Below are positions 32,803 through 43,786 of a stretch of 64,000 nucleotides of DNA, piece by piece. The DNA lies in assembly GCF_947507565.1 (NCBI RefSeq), contig NC_089176.1:3348001-3412000 (forward strand), in the 5' to 3' direction. The translations under genes and the position numbers were made by a program. Under the pieces are notes generated by a model. That model had not been told where the DNA came from and searched no databases. It worked only from the letters and a program-made list of their open reading frames with translations. The stretch is from Oscarella lobularis. Its lineage: Eukaryota; Porifera; Homoscleromorpha; Homosclerophorida; Oscarellidae. Numbering within the stretch: position 1 is the first letter of the stretch; every line of letters starts with the position of its first letter.

Positions 32803-34793
32803 TCATGATGACATTGATCCGTACCTTAATTGAACGTGTTCTCCTTTCTGCCTTCTGTCGTAAATTCCAAACATTTTCAGCAAACTTAGCTTCAAGCGTA
32901 GCCAACGCGACGGCGGCTCCTTGCGGCCCAAGTAGTCAAAATCCGCAACCTCTACGTGACGTCGTCGATATGTCTTATACTGGTGATAGAATCCAGCGAG
33001 GAAGACGATGAGAATGACGCAGATGACGGTGCCGACGACGGCGGGAACAGTGTACGAAACAGTTTTAGGAACGTTGTTTGTATCTATAGTTCAATAACCA
33101 TGAACTATATATAAAAGTGTATCTGAGAGTGTACGTACTTTGAATTACGATGGGATGGAGACCATGAGCGTGACTGGCGTTGTTCCTTGCGGTGATGTTT
33201 ATGAAGCAATTGCCGGACTTTTCAAATCGAAGTGGTATGCTGACGTTTTCTTCCTTTGTAGATTCAGTGCAGTCTTCTTTTTCATGTTGACACGTAACGT
33301 AGCAGTAGGATATAGGGTGGCTGTAACAAAAAAATATGAATGCTGAAAAAGAAGAGGAGTTACCTAACCTTCCCTTGCAGGAGACTGTAATGTTGAACTC
33401 TTTATTCTTTTGAACCTGTTTGGGTGCACTGATAATCAAGCCTTTGACAGGATCTAATTTAGAAATACTGCATAAGACAAAGCATGCTATCGTTTCCCCC
33501 CTTGTTTTCAGACCTTCAATACATACTGTTCCATTGACTTGTGACAAATACCAGTGCCGTGGTAGAATCCCTGTAGCTGCATGCACTGTTAAAGAATATG
33601 CAAAATTTCCCGAGGCCGAGTATAAAGACTGCGCTGAAGGTGACAATGAGGGCAGTGGATCAGACGGATAGCCACCGTCAAAGTGCCACGTGTAGGTAAT
33701 GGCTTTTATGCATTTCGTCGGATTGTAAACCGTTGCACTGAACTTCACGTATGACCCAATGATTGTACAGCAAGTGGGGCAGAGTAGACTGAAGCCTGAT
33801 ACATTATAACCCACTACTGGAGTCACGTCAACAGACACCACAAGTTGATCTAGAAGCGAAAAAATGAAATATTTCATTTCATATCAATTTTTTCTTTCTA
33901 CCTGAAATTTCAATAGTGATGTTTCCTGACGTAAGAAAATAGCGAGACTCGTTCACTTTTACCGAGACGTTCACGTGAAATGCGTAGAATCCGCCACTCA
34001 GTATGGGCAACGCAACATTAGCTGGTATGCCAGGAGACTTCTCGACGATTTTGATTCCATTATTTCCAACGCGCCAACTGTAGACAATAGTTTCGGCGTC
34101 GTCAAACTCAGATGACATATTGTGGGTGAACATGCTGACGTCAGTCGCACAGGACGGAAGTGACGGGCTGGTGGAGTGAAAGCCAACAAAAGCATCTAGG
34201 AGAATAGGAGAAAAAAGAATGAAAAAGTAGACAACAGACAAAGGCGTCTCCTAATCAATAATCGTGCACACCTCTCTGTATTAGCCCTTTCATACAATTT
34301 TCTTAGCTAGGCTTATTACAAATGACCGCGCCACATAAACACTCACACGTCACCGCTATCCAAATCGGGCGTGATTCGAGCAGGGTCCCGTTTTCGGCGA
34401 CGACTCGCGTCGTGACGTTGTGAAGACCGACGCGCGCGTGGGACGCCCATCGGTGTCGAAAGAGGGACGTCTTCGAGTGGGAAAGCGATTCGTTGACGCG
34501 CCAGCGCCCGTCGACGAACCATTCGATCGCGACGGCGTCGACGGCGACGAGGGTCGCGGAAAACGTCGAATTCTCGCCCGGCGAGGCGTACTGACGACCG
34601 ACGATTCGTAGTTCGATAGCGGAAGCGTGAGACGAATCGTGTAGAGTCGCTGCAATAACAGGAACTTTCGGTTTTTGGCGAGAAGGTCTCAGGAGACCGC
34701 GCGGATCCCTCCCCTTTCCGTACCTTGGCTCGAAACGAGCTTCGGCTCGAGAAGCGCGACAATCGCCAAGAAGAAAAGGTGCAGGCGTTCCAT
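32803..34793 (-). CDS. Type I membrane protein with PKD/Ig-like domains (TMEM130/PMEL-GPNMB-like)
   Basis: The start at 34793 opens a signal peptide (MERLHLFFLAIVALLEP). Three or more PKD/Ig-like domains follow: one with ASPGENSTFSATLVAVDAVA ... EWFVDGRW, one with AETIVYSWRVGNNG ... GGFYAFHVNVSVKV, and one with YVKFSATVYNP ... ITYTWHFDGGYPSD. A further region is rich in Cys and Asn-glycosylation sites. A single transmembrane helix (AVVGTVICVILIVFLAGF) and a basic cytoplasmic tail with FDYLGRKEP end at 32803. The order (signal peptide, PKD domains, one TM, short tail) fits the TMEM130/PMEL/GPNMB group, but no kringle-like or amyloid-repeat region is evident. Ligand unknown. It is convergent with DNAL4, 247 bp away. 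Confidence 0.68.
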
Positions 34794-35063
34794 TTTCGAT
34801 GGTGGGCTCTTTAGTCCATTCACACTTTTGCACGCTGCACGCAACTGACTGCTGTATGGTCTCTGTGTGGTCACGAGGAAGTGTAGCGCACGCTCAAAGG
34901 AAACGTCACCCAGTCACACCCCCCACACCCCACAAGATTGGCAGCGGATTCCAAGAAAGAGGGGACTGCGCACGCGATATTTCGGCGTCAACACTTTCAT
35001 AATACATGTATGCACCGTGAACTTTATCTAGTTGCGTGCTAAACGATTTATCAATTAAAACAA

Positions 35064-36303
35064 TTAATTTTTATATTGCGCCTCTACTTCCCGTATTGCT
35101 CGATGCTCCCGGTTTTCTCGAATCGCCTTCAAATCGCGAATAAACTGTCGCTCTCGCACGAGAGTGCTGTGCTGCTTCTCCAGCCGAACTTTCTTGTCTC
35201 GTAATGCTCGTCCCTCTTGTATAAGAGAGAGCAGTTCCCGTCTGAGTTCCTTATTCTCGGTGCGTATCTGTTTCGTGTGCTCTCTAAAACATCTCACCGC
35301 TTGCTAAAAAATAAAGAGAGTGTACTGTCTATGGTCATAACTACGCGTATCTACTCTACGTGCTCTCTTAGTATAGAACCCTTCGAAATTTTCTCGACGT
35401 CCTGGCTCTCTTACCACGTTCGCTTTTTGTTGAAGTTCGGCCACTTTGGCGTCGGCGCTTTGCTGAAGATCTCTCTTCTCGGCGAGAAACGACGACTTTA
35501 GCTTGTGCACTTCGTCGGCGTGACGAAAGCGCATCATGTCGACTTCCTTCTCAAGACGACGAATCTCTGACTCCTGTGCCTCCTGAAGCACCTGCGGCCC
35601 AAAGCTAATTGCCTCTATTCATTCGTAGATAAAACTGCTTACTCGATATTCATCCAAATCATTGAGCTCTCTTTCAGTTTTAGCCAATTCGGACTCCTTT
35701 TCTAACATAATGGTTCTCAGACCTAAAGAAAAAGTAGAAGGCCTCGTCGCTTGGAGGAATGACGGACCGTCTTTTCTCCTTTCGTATTCGCTCATCATAT
35801 GAGCCGTCTGCTGTCGTACGCTCTTCAGCTCGGCATCGTTACGATCGCTCAACGTCACGATCGTCGATTGTCGTTTCTGCGACTTTTTCGACATGTACGA
35901 CATGTATTCGTGCTGTGAAATAACCACGCGACTCATTCGGTTCTGCAAATTAAATTATTATATTTACGCTTTCGACTCTCGTCTTCTGGGCTTCCTCCTG
36001 TAGCCAATCATTGTCCTTTTGTCTGCGTAAGGGAAAAATAGAAAATCGCGGCTACGAATGGGATCCCTTGTCGATTCCACGACGTACAGGTCTTCCAGTT
36101 GCTTCTTCAGCGCTTTTATTTGTTCGTCGAGGCCGTCGAGTCTATAGAAGGCTCGAGTTCAAAGGCGTTTCCCTTCGAGGAGGTGCCTACTCTTGACGAA
36201 GAGCGACTTCGTGCTCCGTAGGCACTGCTACATCGATTTTGTCGTAGCTCTTCTTCGGAGATGCTTCTTTAGCCGATTTCGCTTTGTTCTTCTTCGGTGG
36301 CAT
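35064..36303 (-). CDS. CCDC166-like coiled-coil protein (DUF4515-type)
   Basis: Begins with a Lys-rich MPPKKNKAKSAKEASPKK and is almost wholly coiled coil over at least five exons. The C-terminal exon, with TKQIRTENKELRRELLSLIQ and EKQHSTLVRERQFIRDL, resembles the end of vertebrate CCDC166 (KADNxRLRQELLxLL pattern), a member of a family that includes the basal-body factor BBOF1. A ciliary or centrosomal role is therefore plausible and fits the nearby DNAL4, but this is inference. The gene is wedged between the PKD gene (270 bp) and MMD (80 bp). Exon edges between 35600 and 36200 are approximate. Confidence 0.6.
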
Positions 36304-36383
36304 GGCGATGAATAACGCGCGCTAGAATTACTCTCGTGTAAAAAATCAACACTCAATTCATTATTCGACCATTCGCGAATATC

Positions 36384-37371
36384 TTACGAACTCATCAAAT
36401 ACGTATAAATAGCGTAGTAATGAAAACCCGATCCGACGAGAGTGCATATATGCCAGAGAGCGTGAGCAAATGGAATTCGGCCATCGCACTTAAAAACGAC
36501 AACGCCGCCCGCATAAGCGAGACCACCGAGAGCCAGCTCGTTAAAACCAGATAGTACCTAACAAAAAAACACGTGATGATAGATATCGTCATGAAATTTC
36601 CTGCCTCATCGTGTTTCATGAGAAGAATATAAGCTGGCAAAAATCCCACTATTAAATAAAGAAGCGTTTCAAGAGCTTTGTTCCTTAGAGAGAGAGACAG
36701 AGAGAGAGAGAGGACAGAGAGGAGAAAGAAAGAGAGAAGAGAGTGCGTTTAGAAACAAAGTCTCGAGAAGTGTCTTACTGTTCTATGAAAAAGAGACTGT
36801 AGAGAGAGCCAAGCAAAGCCATCAGCCACATCAGAAACATCATTCTCATCCCAAGAGCATCAGGGAAATTAACCAAGGCCAGCCTAAATAATAAAAAATC
36901 AAAGGTCAACTAAATTGGTCAACAGACGTTTCCCTATACCATGGAGTGTAGGACGACGCTATGTAGACGTAAATACTCGTTCGATCTCCAATCTTGAGCC
37001 AGTGCCACCATCCAGTTCTGACGATATCAAAAAGCCTTACAATAGTATTGTGTCCTATTCGAGGGCGTACTTCCACGCGAAAATGCAGTAGACGTGATAG
37101 ACGGTCGAGGAGACGAGAAGAAGAACGAGCGACGCGCCGAAGACGAGAGCGCAGACTTTCTGCGTCAGATCGGCGCCCTTTTCGACGAGCAGCGACGTTC
37201 CAAACGCGACGGGAAGAATGGGAACCTAAGAGTAAATTAGATGAGAGAGGAGAGAGACGAGAGACTTTGTACGCCGTGGGTGAAGCTGTTTGCCAGATGT
37301 TCGAGAAACGTCGGCATGTAGGGATCGGCACTCCGCGGTCGCGGATTCATGCAGTGATCGAGCAACGTCAT
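36384..37371 (-). CDS. MMD: PAQR-family membrane protein, MMD/PAQR10-11 type
   Basis: Exons encode MNPRPRSADPYMPTFLEHLA (the NxRP...YxPTxxEHxAN region of MMD), several hydrophobic helices, SSTVYHV, then GDRTSIYVYIASSYTPW (matches the D-R-x-x-I-Y-x-x-I-A-x-S-Y-x-P-W motif), and the closing GRIPFAHALWHICTLVGSGF with HYYAIYTYL. Seven helices are expected; the conserved His and Asp form the zinc-dependent hydrolase site of the progestin/adipoQ receptor superfamily. MMD proteins sit in Golgi and endosomes and affect Ras signalling. The last intron (36604-36558) has a GC donor (GATGAG then GCAGGA); reading across it without splicing breaks the frame. A long polypyrimidine tract (sense strand) fills another intron. 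Confidence 0.87.
36687..36745. repeat. Homopurine (AG)-rich tract in an MMD intron
   Basis: About 58 bp of nearly pure A and G on the + strand, equivalent to an uninterrupted pyrimidine tract ahead of an acceptor in the MMD transcript. Confidence 0.8.
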
Positions 37372-37493
37372 TTCGAAACCATTCGAATGAACGAAGCACT
37401 GCCTTGACGTTCGCTTCCAGATAAACGCGCGCTAACCAGATGTGCGTGGCGGGAAAAATAAAAAACAAACAGGCTGCACTTTTGTTGTAGACA

Positions 37494-40400
37494 CTAGTTT
37501 GTTGTTGAAAGTCCTAAAGATTTATTAGAAAGGACAAGATTTTAAATGCTGAAATACCCACCAAAGAGTTTCATCAAAGTCGACTTTGCTCCGACGTTCG
37601 ACTTGCTGCTAGTTCTCTTCATTGACGCGACCCTTGTTCTCATATCCGGCTTAGGTGGCTTGGGTGGTGGTTGCAGACCACCAACGTGATCCTCCTTTAA
37701 TTGAGATTAAATGCCAGTTGCTAGAGGTTCCCCACGCTTACATGAACGGTAGATTGCCTAAGCAGACCTTCATGAAAAGATGTTCTTTTTGCATTATCAA
37801 GGCCCTTCACTTCACCAAGACTCGCGGAAGCAGTAGACCTACGTCGCATATTTGAGACGGTAGCTTCAACAATTTGATTAGGCAGGTTGCGAACGTTTTC
37901 AACTAAAATACCTGTTACGGTGTTGGCTCGTACTATGGGACTGACGGAGACTGGCGTGTTGATTGAATCCGTGCTACGTGCGGACGTCTCTAATTCTGCA
38001 AGAACACTTAGACACGATGCCTTAACAACCTATCTTTCTCACCTTTGTCAGGCGTTTTCTTAGCCTTGGCCACTGCTTCTTCTAACTCGCGAAGTTGAAG
38101 GAGAAGTGAATCTCTGCAAAGAAACTTGCTAACTGGCTATCATTCGTATGACTATAAAACCTGTGAATTTGAGTCTCTTTTAAATTCTTTTCCAGCTTCA
38201 CTTCCCTTTGGCTAGACTCTTCCGATGCACCAGTCAATTCTTTCAATTTGAACTGATACGTCTTCCTCTCGCGATCACGTTCGGTTTCAAGTGCAGCTAA
38301 TTTTGCTTCCAAGTTTGCCTTGTCTCGTTGGAATTCAGAAACAGTCTTAGACACACTTTCTGACGACGACGACGCTTCCTTTTCCAAACGAATTTTAATT
38401 GCCTTGATTTCCTGATCTTTCTCGTCGTCCAACTCTTTCATTTTCCTTAGTAGCAGCGCTACTTTGTCCTCCAATTCATTCCGCTTCACCACAGATTCCT
38501 CGTACGCTTCATTTAGCGATTCAATTTCTCTGCCTGATGCAGTTGATGACTCTTTCAATTGAGCTTCAAGCTGAGCTATTTCACTGTCTTTTGCAGAAAC
38601 AGTCTTTTCCTGCGCAAAAATAGATATGAATACCTACCTAACCCTGCTCCCAAAGTTTCCTAACCCATTTTAAATTTTTGACTCGCAGTTCTTCTGCATC
38701 CTTTTCTTGATCGGACAAACGCTTTTGAACTTCACTCAGCTGACGTTTTAGTTCATCGTCTACGTTCCTGCTCTCTTCCAAGCGCTGATATGATTCCTTC
38801 AAAGAAATATAATCTAATTCGACCTTGGACGCCTTATCTTCCAGAGTTTGACAGAGCTAAAACAGCAGAAGGCCCTATTGCAACTACGTACAGGAGGGAT
38901 ACACTAACTTGACTCTTTTCTTCTAGTGCCTGCTTGAGACGTTCGATTTCCAATTCTAAAGACGTTGAATCGGTTTTTAGTTTTTTTAATTCCTCCTCAG
39001 CTCTCTTCAGTTCTTCGCTTCTCTTTTCGCTCTGGACGACTGATTTTTCCAAGGCCGCATCTAACTCCTCCCTTTGAATTTCTCTCTCTTTCTTCATCGA
39101 TTCGATCTCCGCTTCTAACACGGTCTTTGCCTTTTCTACGATTTCAAGTTGAGCAGAAACGTCTGCTTTTGTTTTCTCTAGCTCAGTCAGAGCCGACTCC
39201 GCGGAGCACTTTTTCTCGCGCTCCGTCTTGCATGTCTCTCTCAGCGTGTCACATTCCTTTTCAATTTCCTCCAATCGGTCTCTACAAAAACAGAAGAAAC
39301 GTATAGAAATTATCGCGCGTTTCTTCTAATCCTATGAACCTTAGATTTTTAACAACACTGTCAGACTCTTCAGCTGCGCTGGCTTTGGCCGACGCCAAGG
39401 TCGACTCCAATTTTTTCACAGAAATAGCGTTTTCTTCTTTCAAATTTTCAATTTCTTTCTTCCACGTGTCTCGCTCCTCTTCAAGTTTCTTTTCCCACTC
39501 CGCTTTCATCAAACTTATATCGCGCTCGTGATGGGCTACAAGTTCCTCCTGTTTGGCTTCAAACGTCTTTACCGTCTCCATCAGGGTTTCGTCGTGCTCT
39601 TTTTTCATTGCAACAACTCTTTCATCAGCTGACGTTTCTTTAGTTTTGTGACTCTCGGTCTCCTTACGCAACTCGTCCACTTCGTTTTCGTGCAGCTGCT
39701 TCAATTCTTCCATTTTCGTTTCGTACATAAACGTCGTTTCTTGAATTTTGCTTTGCACAGCCTCTCTTTCTCTACCCATCTCTTCCTCTCTTTCGCCGAC
39801 GAGCTTTTCCAGCTCTTCGCACTTTGAATTCGCCGACCGGAGATCCTCCTCCAGGCGTTTCTCTTTGGCTACCCACTCCGACGTTTGACTAGACAGCAAT
39901 TGATCCGTCGCCTCTTGCGATGAAACAACGACGGCATCTCTTTCCTTCGATAATTCCACTAGTTTACGTTTAAGTTCATCCTGCTCGGCTTCAGCAGTAA
40001 GAAGCTATCAAATCGCAGTTGTACCATGACATGGACATGAAACATTTTTACCTTATTTTTGAGATCTTTGTTTTCTTTTTCACGCATTGCTTCTTTTTCT
40101 TGCTTGGCCTTAAGATCTTCTTTTGCAATCTTCAATTGCTTTGTGAGAGCAGAGACCTTGAAAACAGAACGTTCGCGTGGCGTCTATAAAACATAGAGAC
40201 AAAGGTACCTCGGCTTCCAAAAGAGCTTCAAACTGGTCGTCACGAGACGTAGACTCCAATTCAACGGTTTTATTGTCCAACTCATCTCCGGATGCTAGAT
40301 CGTCTACCTCTGCCATTTTTCCAACAAATTCGTCTTGCTCGTTAATAAATTACAAATAATGTATTTGTATCCTTTTTATTGTTACCTTCTTGAAAAGATG

Positions 40401-41801
40401 GTTGCTCCGCTTCCACCTTCTGATTCTCTTCAGACGTTGCAGCAGGAGAAACTTCGACGTCGGGTAAAACACGCTTGTCTGAAGTAGTCTTCTCGTCCAA
40501 GTCTTCGACAGCACTCTCAAAGCTCTTTTGAGTATTCTCAGCACTTTCTTCAGCCCGTTTCAAAGCGCTGACGCACCCATTGATTGCCTCTATCCAGTTC
40601 TGCCTCGCAGACAAAGTGTCTGAGCAGCAAACAAAGACTCGATCAGCGGTCTATAGGAGGGGAAAAAAGCATAATTTATTTATTGAGAACGGTGCTTGTG
40701 TACGTTCTACCATTATTTCGAATTCATATCCTTTTTTCGAATCGATTTCTCGAGCTCCGGTGCACCGAAGTAGATCTATTATTCCTTGAGGAGTTGCCGT
40801 CTGCAAAAATCATACAGTAGCATGAGATCAATACGTTTAATTAACCGCATCCACCTTGTCGTCTTTAAAATAAGACAATTTGCCTCCTTCATCCATTACA
40901 AACCAGCGGTCTTTAAAACTCTAAAAATGATACAAGTTTAGTATTACTGCATTGGGCAATCCCAACCTTATTAGATCCTCCCTGCTTCTTCAGCCAACCT
41001 TTCATTACTTTTACATCAACCTAAAAGTGCAGTGTTAGCTACGTGCAATCGGCACCGGGTGCCGTTTCACGCACCTTTGCTCTTATGGTCATCGCTCTCT
41101 CTCTGTCTGTTCCAAAAGAACCGCTCCTCGATTCCTCGCGAGAGAAGCTCTTTCTCGCTTCCATTTTCACCTGCGACGTCGTCGACAGAAAAGGAGCAAA
41201 CGCTTTGAACCACGCGTCGATCTCCTCCTTCGTTTCGGCTTCGACGTAGTACACTCTCCCCGTCGTGTGCAGCGCGAGGCAATTGAATCGACGCACGTCT
41301 GCCTCGGCGTCGGTCACCTCGGTGCAATCGGAGAGCCGAATCGTACCAAGCGATTTCTTCGACTTTTTGCGGAAAGGGACGAAACTAAAATTTCGCCGTC
41401 TTATTTCTTTGCACGGTTTTACCTTCTCGTCTTCGTAATAGTTCATTTCTCCGTCGCTTTTTAGAACAAACCATCTTTTCTTCCATTTCTTGCGTTGGAG
41501 GAATTAAGTCACGGTAATTAATTAAGATAAAACGAATCTCGTTTGTGACGTTTACCTTTGAGAATGCACTCTTTGTGCTGAGATCCGGTGCTTTTGTTAG
41601 AAAGCCTTCCTTGAGAGTCTAGAGGAGAACAGTTCTGTGTGTGCAATCAAGGTTTCAACTTATTTTGCTAACTGCCAGTGATTTCGATTCGCTCGAACTT
41701 CTCTCGAGATGTTCCTTTTTGCTGTGAAAACAGTTTTGGCATTTGTCCTTCTTGAACAGGTTCGGCGTAAAGTTGCTGCAAACGCTTCTTCCTGAAGCCA
41801 T
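37494..41801 (-). CDS. MPRIP-like protein: N-terminal Cys motif, two PH domains, long coiled coil
   Basis: The start at 41801 gives an N-terminus with NLFKKDKCQNCFHSKKEHLE, matching the FNKSKCQNCFKxxxxHL motif of myosin phosphatase Rho-interacting protein. PH domain 1 follows (KEGFLTKAPDLSTKSAFSKK, WKKRWFVLKSDGEMNYYEDE, ... IDAWFKAFAPFL), then PH domain 2 (VMKGWLKKQGGSNK, FKDRWFVMDEGGKLSYF, ... RQNWIEAINGCV). From about 40.3 kb to 38.0 kb it is a heptad-rich coiled coil, rich in Glu/Lys, ending in a basic Ser/Pro tail with MRTRVASMKRTSSKSN and LSTTN. MPRIP tethers RhoA and myosin phosphatase to actin. It could also be a TRIOBP/MPRIP common-ancestor form. Many short exons; their exact edges in the coiled coil are approximate. 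Confidence 0.75.
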
Positions 41802-42019
41802 ATTGTTCGACACGCCTTTCGATCAGCCTGCGCGCTTTAGCTGCCTACTTTCAGCGCGGGTTTTTCCACGTGAACTGTAAACCAAACCATACACCTTGTG
41901 ACACGAAACTAAAAACTTACGTGCACTCGGCATTTACACGCTCTTTCGCAAAGACGAGATTAGGGGAGGAGTATCCATCACGTGAGAAGTGACCATCTCA
42001 AACAAAGAGTCTACTACTC

Positions 42020-43646
42020 ATGGACGTCCTTTTGACGGCGCTTCTAGTCTTTACTGTTGCTGCGTCGCTGGCGGAGCAGCCTCCTAATATTGTCGTGCTC
42101 TTTGCAGACGACTTTGGATATGGAGACATGGCTTCATATGGTCATCCGACTCAAGAGTGGAACGCTCTTGACGACCTGGCGAGCGAAGGTCTCAGGCAAG
42201 GAAAAACATTTCTACGTCAAATCTGACCTCTCATAACTGTCCTTGGCGCAGGTTTACTCAGTGGTACAGCGGCGAGTCTCTTTGCACTCCCAGTCGAGCG
42301 GCCCTACTCACCGGCCGTCTGCCCGTACGATCGGGAATGATTCCTGGAGGAGAAAAAGAAAATCGAGTTCTTGGACCAACGTCCAAAAACGGCTTGCCTC
42401 AGGATGAAATCACGATCGCGGAACTGCTCAAGACGAAGGGCTATGCAACGGGTCACGTTGGCAAGTGGCACTTGGGAATCAACGCAAATACGGCAACCGA
42501 CGGAGCTCATCTGCCCGCTCACCACGGATTCGACTACGTCGGTGAGTTATCTAACGAAACTACCTATCAATTAATTAGGTGACTGAACTGATCTTCTACT
42601 CAGGTACAAGCCTGCCTTTCTCCAATGTGTGGGGCTGTGACGACACGGGTGTCCATGAGAAACGACCCGACAATAAGGTTTGCTTCGCTTATCACAATAC
42701 GACGATCTTCCAGCAGCCGATCAATCACACCGAATTGACGCCGTCTCTCGTGCGCGATGCCGTCGGCTTCATTCACGATCATCGCACCGACCCGTTCTTT
42801 CTCTATTTCGCCTTTGCTCACTGTCACGTCAGCATGTTCTCGTCGCCCGGCTTTACCGGAGAATCGGCGCGCGGCGTCTACGGCGACAATTTCGCCGAAA
42901 TGGCTTGGGCCGCCGGCGAAGTAATAAGCACGCTCAAATCGTTGGATCTGGCCAATAATACGCTCGTCTTTTTCACATCCGACAACGGGCCCCACATCGA
43001 ATTGTGCCTCGAAGGAGGATCGGCTTCGCTTCTGCAGGGAGGTAAGAGCATGACGTACGAAGGCGGCATTCGCATGCCGGCGATCGCCTGGTGGCCGGGA
43101 AAGATTCAACCCGGTCGCGTCACGTCGCAGATCGCGAGCACCATGGATATATTCGTTACGGCGGCGAAAATCGCCGGCGTCGACTTACCGACGAACGTGA
43201 CGATCGACGGTCGCGACATATCGCCGATTCTGTTCGACGTCGACGCGAAAACGCCGCACGACTTTCTCTTTCACTACTGCTCGAGTCGGCTCATGGCCGT
43301 GAGACACGGGCCCTACAAGGCGCACTACTACACGCAGATGCTCCCGCTCGCCAACTACACGACCGTGCACTGCACGAACGGATCGCCGCACGGGGAATTC
43401 TTTCAGGGGTGGGCTTGCTACGGGCCGACGGTCACCGAACACAATCCGCCGCTTCTATTCAACGTCGAAGCGGATCCAAGCGAGACGTACGCGTTGAACG
43501 CCGCCGAGTACGGAGACGTTCTCGCCAAGATCGCTGCCGCCGTGACCGCGCACAAGGCGGCGTTGAAGCCGCGACCGCCGCTGCTCGGCGTGAACGACGC
43601 TCATCTTCAGCCGTGCTGCAATCCGCCTCACTGCGCTTGCGAGTAA
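42020..43646 (+). CDS. Arylsulfatase A-type sulfatase
   Basis: Three exons (42020-42195, 42252-42541, 42604-43646). The signal peptide is followed by [20 protein letters not shown] with the two metal-binding Asp. The formylglycine motif is [12 protein letters not shown], so Cys is converted by FGE. GKWHLG (active-site Lys and His), a HCHV His, TSDNGPHIE (Asp-Asn metal ligands) and [14 protein letters not shown] (Lys) complete the catalytic set. The C-terminus has the Cys-rich [12 protein letters not shown] seen in arylsulfatase A. It should hydrolyse sulfate esters, such as sulfatide or sulfated glycans, in lysosomes or outside the cell. Intron 1 needs a GC donor (CTCAG then GCAAGG) to give GLRFTQWY, which aligns with the family. 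It is divergent from the MPRIP-like gene (218 bp). Confidence 0.9.
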
Positions 43647-43786
43647 GAGACGAGCATTCGTTTTTTCCCTCTATACAAAAAAAAACAAGAAAAACAAAAG
43701 AAAAAGATAGAAACGTAAACGAAGAGAAAGAGCTACTCGACCAGCGGGATGACGTCTTCGTCGTGTGTGGTGAAAAGGAATTCTCT

